64,000 bases of DNA from positions 155,797-219,796 of the forward strand of contig NW_025955026.1 in assembly GCF_022376445.1 (NCBI RefSeq), in the 5' to 3' direction. The DNA comes from Fomitopsis serialis. Taxonomy: Eukaryota; Basidiomycota; Agaricomycetes; Polyporales; Fomitopsidaceae. The notes below the pieces were generated by a model. The model was given only the letters and a program-made list of their open reading frames with translations, ran no database searches and was not told where the DNA came from. Below are positions 21,674-33,420 of this stretch, piece after piece. Numbering within the stretch: position 1 is the stretch's first letter; every line of letters begins with the position of its first letter. The position numbers and the translations under genes are program-made.

Positions 21674-23868
21674 CTCCGAGTCGAGAGCGTTTTGCGATCG
21701 AAGTTCTAAGCGCCTGCACCGGGAAACTCCGACGCGGGCGATTGTGTGCCACCCGCCTCCGCCGCATCGGTCCCGCTCTCGCCCCTCGCTAGCTCACTCA
21801 ACACTCACCGGATTGGCTCGGAAGCCCCATCATCACACTTTACGCATCGACGCAATGGAAGTTACAACGGAGGCGTCAACAGCTCGCGAACGCACATCAT
21901 AATACTGAGCGACGAGCAGACGATTGGGCGCGCTTCATCTCTCTGTACAAGAGGCTCACCTCCGTCGGCGTCGTCATGGCTCAGAAACAGCCCAGCCTCT
22001 GCTCGAGCGCGTGAGGACGGCAGCCTCACCGCTGCCGCCGCCCCGGGGTCGGCGAGGGCGCGCCCGCGCTCGGTGTCGATCATGTCCACGCGCGCGCGGT
22101 GTTGACCCCCGCGCAGCGCTGCCTCTCGCGTCAGGCGTGCGCGCGTTGATCGGCGAGTGTGAGCTTGTGGACGTCGCGGGCCCTGGCGAGGGCATGGATA
22201 GCGAACATGAGCGGGCGGGGAAAGAGCGCGATGAGGAGCGCGAGCGAGTATTGCTACCATGCGGACGTGTGTGTGGGCGAAGGGTGGAGGCCTGTGGGCG
22301 ATGCGAGAGGTGCGTACGTATGCTGGCGCTGCATGGACTGATGGATAATATACATTTGGCGATGACAGGCGGGTTGCGCGCGGCTGCGTCGATTTGTGTA
22401 AGTGTGCACGGGGACTGAGCGGAGGTGGAGGCGGCGCGGTGGCATAGCAGCCGCGTGGCGGTGTCGTACACCAGGTCCGTTGTTATTGTTGGGCATGTGG
22501 CGGTGAAGTGGCCGCTGAGTGTGGGTGCGCAGGCTCCTCAAAGTCATCCTGAGCACATACCACCAGATCCGCTCGCAAGGCAACGGCATCCTACGCAACA
22601 TCTCGGGGGCAACCTCGACAAGGCATTTGCCTTCTTGCGCCCCGGTGCGTAGCCCGTTCCCTCCGTTCTCCCCCCGCTCGCAATGCAGCAATCGCTGACT
22701 GCTGCTGTCCGTGCGCAGTCATCCAAGGCGACGTAGAGATTCCGCACAACCCGCGCAGACCCGCGCAGCACCCGTACCCGCCGCCGCCGCCGTCGTCACG
22801 AAACCCGAGACTCTAATCGTCCTGGGCAGCAAGGAGACGCCATCCCTCGCGGAGCAACAGACCATCCAGGGGCAATCCAACGTGAATCGGCGACATATAT
22901 GGACTTTACCGTACCAATGGGCTGAGGGTCGCCAGGGAGGATACGCGCATAGAGGGAGCACAGTCCATGCCGGTGCGCCCGCAGGTGATGTTTAGTTTTC
23001 ATCTTGAATTACAGCGGTTGGACTGTGACGAGTCGCAAAGGAAAATATGGCTGAAGGGAGGTCCCTCGTCTGCTCTGGACGTTTCCTTTGACGCAAGCGA
23101 GGACGGCGACAGCAGCTTCTCGAGCTCGAACCTCCTCTTGACGCCTGCGCAACACGGAACAGATCGTGTCGGAGTACGGGCCCTCGGGAGGTCTCCGGTC
23201 TGATCACGTACTCGAGGCCTCATGCAACATCCAACACGCGGGGCGTACAGTACCGCTGCCGACGAAGAAGATGAGAGCGTGGCTTGCCTCTCCGTGGCTG
23301 CAAACCCTTCTGTTCTGCGCCCTTCTCAGGCAGGACTGGACGTCGGCCGTCGAGCTTTCAAGCAGCAACGAAATGCCATAATTTGCGTCGACGAATCCTT
23401 CCGTCCTTCGTCCTCTACGTTTGTTCTCCTAGCATTACTTTGACAAGATATTCTGAGAATGTAGTGGCGGATCCTGCGGTGTCTATACATTGTGCCCAGG
23501 ATATTGATCGCGCCTGCCCAAGGTGCCCTGACCTGTTCCATGGATGGGTGCGCGAGCGAACGCGCGAACGAAAAGGCGAACGAATGGGCGAACGAATGGG
23601 CGAACGAATGAATGGGCGAACGAATGATTGCGAACCATGGACGATAAAGCAAGTAAGTACTGGGCCCGTGTGCACTTATTTAGTAGCGACGTACCGATCA
23701 GTGGTCTTCGATCTAGATCTAGGATAATCACATTGGTGAGAGTGCACGCACCGGCGATGCACCCTGAGTCTTGTTGCCCGGCACCTCACAGTCTCCTAGT
23801 CTCTAGTCGCCTTCGATATCGTAATTGGATCCTCAGACCACGTCGTGCCCAGCAGTATCGCCACGAAG
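21674..23868. other. Region without a resolvable gene
   Basis: Several overlapping ORFs of 100-165 codons exist on both strands, driven by high GC. None has a recognised motif or convincing splice chain. A 12-bp minisatellite lies at 23552-23630. Confidence 0.4.
23552..23630 (+). repeat. GGGCGAACGAAT 12-bp minisatellite
   Basis: About five imperfect copies of a 12-nt unit lie in tandem, including three near-perfect GGGCGAACGAAT units. Confidence 0.7.
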
Positions 23869-25114
23869 ATGAAGGAGGCAAACATGACGATGGCGAAGGT
23901 AACGAGGGAGGAGGAGGAGGACGAGGAGGAGGACGAGGAGGAGGACGAGAACGAGGAGGACGATGTCGCAGATGAAGACGTGGATGAGCTCGAGGAGAGC
24001 GATGTCTCCGGCCCAGAACGTGCGGATAAGCGGCGCCAAGTACACATCAAGGTCAGTGTACCATGCGTTCACACTTGTTGTGCCGTTCACAACATTCTCC
24101 GTTAGTTCCACGGCAACTATAGATGTGATTACTGCAAGCGTGCTGAGGAATGGGCACAAAAACGGGCAGCGAAGGTCGGGAAGGGCCTCAGTGAAATCGC
24201 ACCGTTCATTTGCACGATCTCTGGGAGACGGAAGTGTTGCGACTTCTGCTCAAAGGGCCGGCGCGCACCCTGCTCGCTTCAGGTGAGTGTTTGGTCATCC
24301 TTACGCCACATTCAATGATGTGCTGAATTGTGGGCACAAGCCATATCTCATCGACAATTTGGTCAGCGTCGATAAGGACCTTGTCGGCACATACACAATC
24401 AACCACGCTCCCGAGGCCACAGTTACTGGCATCGAGTTCAACAACAAGATCTACTCAGCAGCCCGCGTACAGGACGGTTTGCCTCGAACGAAGCGTACGA
24501 CCAGCCCCGCAAAGCCCAAGCGCAAGAACGCAGTGAACGCAGCGAAAAGGGTCGCAAGTGTTCGCAGCAGCGCAAGCCAACCCCGCAAGCGTGCTCAGCC
24601 GCGCACACCTATCGCCACCTCAGTAACTGGATCGCCTTCGCATTCAAATAACTCGCCAAGTCATGTCGAGACCGATCTTCTGAACCAGGAGGGGTCTCGT
24701 CTCCGCAGCACTGCGGAGGAGGCCCTGGATGTCCTGTGCAGTGATGTCCGCAGACTCGAGAGCGAGGTGTACGAACTTCGCAACACATTGGAAGCCGAGC
24801 GGGCATACCGGAAGGAGGTAGCAGTCGATCTCGCCAAACTTCGCAGTGAGATGGATGACCTACGCGCCGGCGCTGGTGTGCGCTCCTTGGCCGCTCTTGA
24901 ACTGGATATATCGGCGTTCGTTGCCAAGGTTAGGAGGCAGTTGGGCAGTGTCGATGATCGCGATGATCGTGGCGTAAGTTCATGTCCATGGCTTATGTTT
25001 CCCCCGCTGATGACTGGTATGAACCCTGTTACATGTTAGACGACCCATCAAGCGGCTGGTATGTCCAGTGAGCCTAGCGAAGGCAACGACGGCGACAGTG
25101 CTACAGTACTATGA
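23869..25114 (+). CDS. Cys-cluster and coiled-coil protein of unknown function
   Basis: Four exons (23869-24051, 24106-24282, 24341-24973, 25040-25114) with introns of 54, 58 and 66 nt close in phase and give 355 aa. The N-terminus is an acidic run (repeated EEEDEEED, residues about 10-40). Exon 2 holds a Cys cluster: CDYCKR, then C about 25 residues on, KCCDFCSKGRRAPCSL. Paired CxxC spacing suggests zinc binding. Exon 3 is Lys/Arg/Ser-rich (KRTTSPAKPKRKNAVNAAKR, a likely nuclear signal) and then forms a coiled coil (VRRLESEVYELRNTLEAER). This layout fits a basidiomycete nuclear protein family, but I cannot name it; DNA binding is inference. The gene is intact and lies just upstream of repeat copy 2. 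Confidence 0.7.
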
Positions 25115-25444
25115 ATATAACTGCACCGATCACACCGTCTGGTCCCAATGTGACATCGCATGGAGATCTCGTAATGACGCTATAGTGCCTTCGCCTTTGA
25201 AGACCATAGCAGTACATGCCGCTGGGTGGGTTGGTGCAATGCGCGACGTGTAGAGTACCGAGGCAGCTTCGCAGTGTATACTATCCGATGGTACGTGCGA
25301 GCGCAACGCGCCCGCCGCGAAACGTCTATACTCGTTTACTTTCCTCGATCGCACGGCGATGACCAATATTGTTTCTCCGTTACGCCTACGGACAACACCA
25401 GCTCGCGATGTCGGTAGCTCTTCTCCCACTAAGCAGCTCCTCCG
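25115..25444. other. Intergenic between Cys-cluster gene and repeat copy 2
   Basis: No supported gene. The stretch ends abruptly at the repeat boundary. Confidence 0.45.
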
Positions 25445-26240
25445 CGCGCGACTCGGGGTGTCGATATGTTTTCGAATTCGACATAAGGGCGTCGCGGCGC
25501 TAATGACGACTTACGTCATCGTCTCACGCCCCTCGACCTCAGCCCGACGACCTGCAGCCCTTCGTGCTACATATGCGGCGCTCAGCGCTCAACGCTCACA
25601 GCGTCCACCATCCCGCAGCTGCTGCAGCTCCGTCGCAGCGCCGCCGTCAATGTCCGTCCGAAGCCCTCCCGGAACGAAGGGACCCGCCAGCTGGCGGGTC
25701 GAAGCACGGCGGCTTAGCCCGCGAGGACGTCCGCCAGGTCGACATGGGGGTCGACATAGGGTGTCGGCGCGACGAATCCCTGCGGAACGTTGGCAGGATG
25801 TCGCCTGTTTGCGGGCGATCTGTAAGTGCGCTCTCTCTGCGTGTTCTAACGCCAAGCTGACCTATATGCAGGAGACTGTCGCCGACGGCGGATTCGCCGC
25901 CACCCGAAATCGACCTACAGGGCCAAGACGACGACCACCCCCGCTTCACGCCCTCGACTGTGGACGCTGTCGCCCTCGATGGATAGCAAACACCTTACCA
26001 CGTACTTGCCGCGCCGGATGCGCTGGCGAAGGCGACGCTTCATGCGAAGGTACCCAACTGCAGCCCGTCCGTCGCCCCCGTCTCGCTCCGGTCGTCCGTT
26101 TTGGTTTCGACCATGCGTTGATGACCGGATGGTGAGCTCCCGCTCTTGATGAGCGGTAGAGCGAACCTGCTCGGCGAGCCCCAAGCCGCGCGGTCCGTGG
26201 AGCGGTACCGTAGGAGGGCCATGCCCGGCCGTGAGGAACG
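25445..26240 (+). repeat. Dispersed intron-bearing repeat, copy 2
   Basis: It matches copy 1 (from about 1098) nearly perfectly, including the 50-nt intron at 25822-25871 and the ALMTGW C-terminus, and then a VERYRRRA unit that fades out by about 26240. It lacks the first ~100 bp (the left arm of the 11-bp hairpin) found in copies 1 and 3, so it is 5'-truncated. It differs from copy 1 by few substitutions plus single-base length changes in a CCC and a TTTT run. It sits directly upstream of, and in the same orientation as, the SET1-like gene. Confidence 0.85.
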
Positions 26241-26394
26241 GGTCCTGCGACGACCTCGCCGCTTTCAGGCCCGAGGAGCTCGATGAAAGGTAAACAGGTC
26301 GACACGCCGCCAAACCACGCTAGTCCGAGCGCGATACACGACACCACGCCGTCACCGTTGTCAGGGACGACCCAGCGAGGACTGCCGTACGCGC

Positions 26395-29300
26395 ATGTGC
26401 CTTCAGACAAACGGCGCTGGGCCCAGCACAGTCAATGGCGAGGCCATCGGACTGACGAACAATAGATCGCAGCCTGTGTCTTTTCGACTACGACGACCAC
26501 CTCCTCAACCGACGACTGAACCTCCACCTCCACCACCGCCAACGACCGAGCCTCCACCGCCTCCCCCGCCGAGCTCAACACCACCGCCACCACCAGACCT
26601 AGAACCTCCGCCGCCTCCACCATCCGAATCACCACCACCACCACCACCACCGCCGTCTGACCCTCCACCCCCACCGTCATCTGAACCTCCCCCCACCGTC
26701 ATCTGAACCTCCCCCCGCCGCCACCACCACCACCACCACCGACTTTACCTGCTCCTAAACCTCTGTCACCTCCATTACCTCCAACATTCGAACTACCACC
26801 TCCACTACCTCCAACATTCGAACCACCACCACCGCCGCCCTCAGAAGTCCCTCCACGATTGCCCCCGACTGCGCCCCGAGACCATGTCCCATATTCTCCT
26901 GCAGACTCATCATCACGACCTCTACCTACAGGTCCCCGAGCGCACGCTGCCGCACCCCCTCTTCCGCCACAGTCATCAGCACCGCCACCCCCAGAAGAGA
27001 CGAAAGTCTACTCCCTTCCACCCCTACCACCATGGCCACCAGCGCAGTCCGAGTACCCTCCAGGCAAGAATTACAAGGTGCTATTCGACCACGTAGTCGA
27101 CAAGGACCTCGATGGCCAAATCCGGATGCTAGCAGACAAGCTGCGCGAGCTGGACTTGGACCAGGGCGAAGAGGCGCGGGTGAAAGGGAGGGGGAAGGGG
27201 AAGGAGATTGTGATTCGGTATGAGGGCGAGGTGATCGAGGGCGAACACCCGGCCGTGGCGAGGGATCCGAGGAAGGAGGCGAAGGTGAAGCGGAAGGAGA
27301 CGATGCGGCCGTTGCGGACGGATTTGGTCCCTGTCAAGTATGAGGTACGTGAGTCGATTGTTGAGGCGTCACGCGTGGATTGACGGCGTTACTAGCATGA
27401 TGCGAACTCGACGGGACCTCCCCTTCCCACTGCTGTGTTGGTGCTGGGACTCTCCCCGCTCACGCCGAACGTGCACATTCGACGGTGTTTCTCAATACAC
27501 GGCACGATCACCTCATTTGAACCGCAGGTTGACAAGACGTCTGGCGCTGCTATTGGAATAGTGCACATCAAATACGGTACACACGCCGAGGCACGGAAGT
27601 GCGTGGAGAAGGAGCATGGAAAGAAACTAACTGCTCTGAACGGAGTTGCTGGAGGTAGCGAGGAGATGACGGTTGTACTGGATGGAGAGGGAAGGAAATT
27701 GCATGCGATCCTGAAGGAGCTCAACGCGCGGAAGCGCACGGCCCAAGAGGACAAGAGGCGGAAAGAGAGGGAAGAGAAGGCAAAGGAGGCGAATTCTGCC
27801 AGGGGAACGCCGTCCACTACAGCGGCGCACACACCTATAGGTTCGGTTCACTCTTCTCGCCTGCCTGCTCCATGGCAGAAGGGTGGAACAATGCGACCTG
27901 CGCCTGCTCGTGCCAAGCTACCTCCGAAGCCAGTCGCTACGCCCTCAGACGTGCCTGGCGCGTCTCCTGCCAATGCCCATCTAAACGGTATTCCGACTGG
28001 TCCAAGGGGAGCACCACCTGTGCCCGTACGCAAGACTGCTCCCCCGACGTTTCGCGCCCGACTCATGTCGGTCAGCAAGTACGGGATCACTGCACAACCG
28101 CCATTAACGTTGACAAGGTGAGTCGCCAGTGCTGGGCGCTTGCACGCTTCCCGCGTTGCTTCCGCGTCCTTCTCCGTCTGCAGTGCGCGCTGATCACGGT
28201 GGCTCTGCCCAGATCCTCAGAGACCGATTGGGCTGGTATGTCACCTTCGAGACGAGCGATTCCGCACGGCGTGCAGCGATGGTGCTCAACCACGGTTCCC
28301 ATACTCTCGCGTCGCGGTCGGTGAATGTGACAGTTCACCCTGCTCCAGCTCCGCCGTCTGCACCTGCACGGAAGCGTTGGACGGACAGCGAGCTGGTTGA
28401 CGAGGCGGCGAGTCTGGTCATCAAGGAGCTCAGAACGATACTCAGAACGACACTTGAGAAGGACCTCTTGGACAAAGTAGTCAGCACCGGTGTTCAAAGG
28501 CTCGTTCTGTCCGAAAGGGCAAGACAGGTGGCTAGGGCGCCGGATGGTGAGCAGGAAGCGAAGCAGTGGGGTGCTGGTCTTCGCGGGTTGTCGTTCAAGA
28601 AGCAACGGAAGCGACCTTGGGAGGAGCGCGACACGCCTATACTGGCAACACCGCAGCTGGAGCCAGAGTTTACAGTGATTCGGTCAGTCACACATCGAGT
28701 CTCTCGCGGAGGAAGCTGTGGTTGAAAGACCGAGGAAGCGACTCAAGAAGGCCGTGACCAAGAAGGTCTCTAACGAGGATATCGAGTCGGAGGATGAGGT
28801 GCCCGAGACTGTCCCAGTGACCATAGCCAAGGCAGTCGTCAGCGAAGACGTCGAGTCAGAAGATGAGGACCTCTCCCTTCCGGTCACTCCCATACTGCCG
28901 GATGTCACACGGAAACGGTCCACGTCTGAGGTCACCGATGTTGAGGAGCCTGTCAGGAAGCGGCTCAAGACGCAGCCCCAGCTGAACGAGCTAGGCGACG
29001 TCGTTGGTTCAGTACCTGTTCCGAAGAAGACGAAGAAGACATCGAAGAAGGCGACAAAGAAGGCCCAGGTCCCGGCCGTCGTCCAGGAGGTTGTTCACGA
29101 AGTCCTGCCCGACGATTTCGATTTCGATGTACCAGAGGTCGCGCAAGTCAGAGTAACGCCTACGCCACACTTCGACTCTTCAGCGTCCCTCCTGCATCGC
29201 CCACTTGGAAGAAGCTCTCTGTCTCCACTCGCGAGCTGGTACTCCAGGACCCCTTCGCACAAGGCATCTGCGATGACGACGAGGATTTGTACTTCGCAAA

Positions 29301-30032
29301 GCTTGCCCTAGCGCGAGAAATAGGTATCGATGAATCCGAGCTTGAGCCTTCATCTGTACCTGCGCCCGACCCTGGCGCACCGCCTCCCTTTCGAGTTCAT
29401 GTCACTGGCTCCGCTCGTACGGAGGGCTACTACAAGATCTCACATGCCGAGAAGTCTGCGTATGTAGCCCAATACGCGTCTCGCAGTACGGTCAACGAAA
29501 GGGGGCCCGAGAAGGAGCAGCCGGCTCAACAGAACGTCACTTCCTCGCGAACCAATCGTGCTAACGCGCGTCGACGTGCACAAGGTCTTGAAGAGATCAA
29601 CCAGGTCCAACGTGCGATGGCGCTGTCGAAGGGCGAGTCGGCCGCGACGGAGCTCATCAAGTTCAATCAGCTGCAGACGCGGAAGAAGCACTTGCGCTTC
29701 GCGCGATCGCCTATCCACGATTGGGGCTTGTACGCCATGGAGAAGATCTCGCGCAGGGAGATGGTCATCGAGTATGTCGGCGAGATCATCCGTGCACAGG
29801 TCGCCGACAAGCGCGAGAAAGCGTACGAGCGCCAGGGTATTGGCAGCAGCTACTTGTTCCATATCGACGAAGAATTGGTAGTGGGTATGTGGATGTTTGC
29901 GGTGCCATATAATCGAGTTTACTCACTGTGCTATCGCAGTCGCCTGCCAGTGATCAATCACTCGTGCGAGCCCAATTGCACGGCGAGGATTATTACGATC
30001 AATGGCGAGAAAAAGATCGTCATCTATGCAAA
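26395..30032 (+). pseudogene. SET1: SET1-like H3K4 methyltransferase, truncated in the SET domain
   Basis: Set1 is the catalytic subunit of COMPASS, methylating histone H3 lysine 4. Here the order fits: a proline-rich N-terminus (26500-27050), YPPGKNYKVLFDHVVD, an RRM-like block (VLVLGLSPLTPNVHIRRCF, intron 27345-27395), a second block with LGWYVTFETSDSARRAAMVL, acidic/basic linkers, an nSET-like region (DPFAQGICDDDEDLYFAKLA), RKKHLRFARSPIHDWGLYAM, MVIEYVGEIIRAQVADKRE and INHSCEPNCTARII. The D/A...GN..R stretch that should precede INHSC is missing. The sequence ends at KIVIYAK, where repeat copy 3 begins; the ELTYDY motif and the Cys-rich post-SET are absent. Single missing bases are also implied at the C6 runs near 26690 and 26712 and at about 29190, and the frame near 28690 is unresolved. 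Catalysis is very unlikely from this copy. Confidence 0.8.
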
Positions 30033-31196
30033 GTTTATTCCGCCGCCTCTGCCGTTGTAAAATTCTGTAAAGTGTCTTGTTCTCTAATCTTACTCGTTCA
30101 CCGACTCCATGAGTGCCCCCGAGTCGCGCCCGCGTGCGACTCGGGGTGTCGATATGGTTTCGAATTCGACATAACTGAAGGACGTCGCGGCGCTAATGAC
30201 GACTTACGTCATCCTCTCACGCCCCTCGACCTCAGCCCGACGACCTGCAGCCCGTCGTGCTACATGCGGCGGCGCTCAACGCTCACCACCCCACCACCCC
30301 CGCACCACCCCGCAGCAGCAGCTGCTCCGTCGCAGGCCCGCCGTCGTTGATCGTCTGATGCCCGCCCGGAACGAAGGGACCCGCCAGCTGGCGGGTTGAA
30401 GCACGGCGGCTTAGCCCGCGAGGACGTCCGCCAGGTCGACATGGGAGTCGACATGGGGCGTCGGCGCGACGAATCCCTGCGGCACGTTGGCAGGATATCG
30501 CTTCTAAGCGTGGATCTGTAAGTGCGTTGCGTGTTCTAACGCAAAGCTGACCTATATGCAGGAGACTGTCGCCGATGGCGGATTCACCGCCACCCGAAAT
30601 CGACCTACAGGTCCAAGACGACGACGACCTCCGTTTCACGCCCTCGACCGTGGACGGGATTGTGCTGGCAGCGCGGGTCAGTCTCAGCGATCGCAGCGTA
30701 GCGGGTGCGTCTGTGTCGCAGCAAAGCAACAGAGACAAAGGGCGGCGAGCTCCAAGTCGTGCATCCGGTGGAGCGGTACCGTAGGAGGGCTACGCCCGGG
30801 CGCGAAGAAGAGGTGCGCGGTGTGAAATGAAATCTTTCATTCGATAGTAACTCGTTTTCCTCGACGGACAGCAAGCCCCTTACCATGTACTTGCCGCGCC
30901 GGATGCGCTGGCGAAGACATCGCTTGCCGCGAAGATATCCGAACTGCAGCCCCCGTATACGGGGGCATTGCTATGCTTGACCCAGATCGTTTCGTCTTGC
31001 GTTGGCAACGCAGGACGAAACGATCTGGTTCTTCCTCCGCGTCGAGGTCCAAGTCTACATGAGTCGTTGGCTCCACGCCTCGCCCGCCCGTCCGTCGCCC
31101 CCGTCTCGCTCCGGTCGTCCGTTTTGGTTTCGACCATGCGTTGATGACCGGATGGTGAGCTCCCGCTCTTGATGAGCGGTAGAGCGAACCTACTCG
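30033..31196 (+). repeat. Dispersed intron-bearing repeat, copy 3, inserted in SET1
   Basis: This is the fullest but most diverged copy. It starts at GTTTATTCCG immediately after the SET1 codons for IYAK and keeps the 11-bp hairpin (about 30117-30146). The embedded gene reads from an ATG at 30453 (MGRRRDESLRHVG), has intron 1 at 30518-30561, then MADSPPPEIDLQVQDDDD, VERYRRRATPGREEE, intron 2 at 30813-30871 (TAGTAAC branch), APYHVLAAPDALAK, a unique insertion with a short inverted repeat (CAGATCGTTTCGTC, 30980-31030), and ends in FGFDHALMTGW. The frame is not continuous, so it is probably not expressed as protein. The 3' end is set where similarity stops (GAGCGAACCT). Confidence 0.85.
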
Positions 31197-33420
31197 CTGT
31201 GACACAGTTTTCCAGGGTGTTTGTCTGTGCACTTCTCACTGCTGCAATCCGTCGCCTGCGTGCGCTGGATGCAGTGAGCAGTAGGGTAGAGCGCGGGACG
31301 ACCCGGTTCGCGTGTGAGATGCAGGGCGTGCTCAAGGCGGAGATGACATACAAGCGATCGCCTCGGCCGCGCGGATATCACACACTACGGTTTGTGGCGA
31401 TTAGCTGTGAGTAGTGGTCGACGAGTCCACTGTACTCGGCGCAAGCAAGGAGCCCGAAGAAGCGCAACCCGAGCTGATGCAGGTACGCTGCATCAGTATC
31501 CCCACTCTTCCCTCGCTCAGAATGATACGCGCAGAATTGCTGAGTGGCATTAGCACCGTCCATGCATACGGAGAAGAGGTGAGTATCGCATCGTAACGAT
31601 GCAGTCGTACCCGGGAACTTATGCCCGTGCAGGGCAGATTCATTCGGAAGACGGAAGACGGCCTCGACGTGGAGAACAGGGTCTACTACACGGTCATCGC
31701 GATCCAGCAGTGGCTGAGCGCTGAGCGCTCCGCTCGACCTGCTCAGCAACATCCTCGTCCTCGACATCGCGCGATTCACGGCCAGGTTCAGCAAGGCGAT
31801 CAGCCCGAGCAAGGTCGACATCGTACAGATTGAGCAATGCGTGCCTCTCTTCCCTCCAGTACGAGTTCGCGCAGAGTCTCAGCCGCACGGTGCGGTTCGC
31901 CGAGATGGTAACAAGCATGCGCGGCCCACTCTTCCCGATGGACGAGGCACCCACCCTTCGATCGCAGGCTCGTAGGACCCGAGCACAGCGAGAGCTCTTC
32001 GCCAAGGAGAAGGCGCGAGGTCGAAGCAGGCAAGCATGCAGGCGGGAGCCAAAGGACGTGGATGTGTCCGTGCTTGCTCAGCATGCGATCCTCATCGTCC
32101 GTACCTAGCAGCGGGTCGGCCATCTCCACGTCTGCATTCACCATCACCCATTCCAATTCTTGGTTCTCCTTCGGCAGCGGCAGCTTGGCGTCGACTGCTC
32201 TGACGACGCCTTCCTCCTCCCTGCATTCCTTCAAGGCGCCCTCTCAGTCTTTATCACCCATCCTGCTCTCCCTCCACACTGAGCCCGAGTCGATAAGACA
32301 CTCGTGTCATCCCCGCCCTCTTGTATCAATCCTCACGTCGGATGACCCGTTACGCTCGGCTGCCACCTCCTCCGCGAGCTCCCATACAGGCGCAGAGAAT
32401 TCCTTACCTAGCCGCGGGCGTGCTCGCACCCGTGGTTCAGGTCGGCGTGCTTCCATTCCGGAGCTGCAGTCTGTCGAGGATAGGCTGGTGAAGCGTGTAG
32501 GTCGTTCCGGGTCGATGCTCATGGACACGGTGGCACACTTTCAAAGAGCGTATGTGAAGGCCACGTTGTTCAGCATCGGCACTGACTTCTCTTGATCCCG
32601 CTCTGACTCCCGCGGCCGTTCGGGCTCCCGCTCGCCTTCCCCATCACCCTGGCGGTCGTGCTGTGCCTCTGCGCCCTTGCCCTCCGCGCGCTCGCGCTCG
32701 ACGTCAGTGTCATGCTCTCCGCGACAGTGGTCGACGACGAGCTGTTTGGCACGTACTACACCGATCTGCCGTCTGACGGAGACTGCATGAAGGCGAACGA
32801 CACGCCCGTCTCATCGCCAGAGAAGGCATCGATTTCAAGGATGTCGACCACGGAGGTCTTCCGCTCGTCCTGAAGCAAGTGAGCTTCGCCGTGCGCCCAG
32901 GGGAGAAGGTACGTGCATCTTCGATGATCCATTCCTTCGTGCTCATCCTGTCGGCTAGATCGGCATTGTAGGTCGCCCAGGCGCAGGAAAGTACTCGCTC
33001 ATGTAGGTGCTGTTCCGGTACGTTGCTCTTCGTGCGGCGGGCCTCCTCGGATTGACGTTTTCCCCAATGCAGCACAGTCAACGTCGCCTGGAGATCGACG
33101 GCGTGGACACGTGCAATATCGGGTTGAAGACACAGCGTGCGCAGCTGCCTTGCTCTCGTCCCACAAGACAACGTACTCAATTCCCGCAGAGATCCAGAGG
33201 GCACCCGCACGGATGTGGAATTGATCTCTCCTCCAGCGGACGTGGCTGCTGCCGAAGCACGAGGTGCATGACGCCGCAGCAGAGGCTCTCGTCGGCGCCG
33301 AGGGGGGCGACTACTCCGCTGGCGAGAACGTGATGTTGGCGCTCTGTCGGGCATTGGCGAAGAACAGCCGCATCATCATCCTCGTCGGTCTCGGTTCCGC
33401 CGTGCTCGTACAGGAGTTAG
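31197..33420 (+). pseudogene. Dead ABCC-type ABC transporter
   Basis: Fragments in transporter order: IRRLRALDAVSS, LLSGISTVHAYGEE, RFIRKTEDGLDVENR, RVYYTVIAIQQWLS, then much later FKDVDHGGLPLVLKQVSFAV, RPGEK, a Walker A (GRPGAGKYSLM), RRLEIDGVDTCNIGLKT and SAGENVMLALCRALAKNSRI. These fit transmembrane domain 2 and nucleotide-binding domain 2 of yeast Yor1/bile-acid-type exporters. Walker A has Tyr in place of the invariant Ser/Thr, the LSGGQ motif reads YSAGE, and the Walker B LDEATS is lost. Frames break repeatedly and about 600 bp (32000-32650) is unrelated. The first transporter half is absent; repeat copy 3 lies where it should be. Confidence 0.75.

Noticed and set aside
25445..26240. 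C-to-T mutation bias (RIP-like) in repeat copies
   Set aside because: Copies 1 and 2 are nearly identical and GC-rich; no strand-paired C-to-T/G-to-A excess is apparent.
26432..26702. Val- and Gly-rich ORFs on the minus strand
   Set aside because: Antisense of the proline-rich tract of the SET1-like gene; composition is explained fully by CCN codons on the plus strand.
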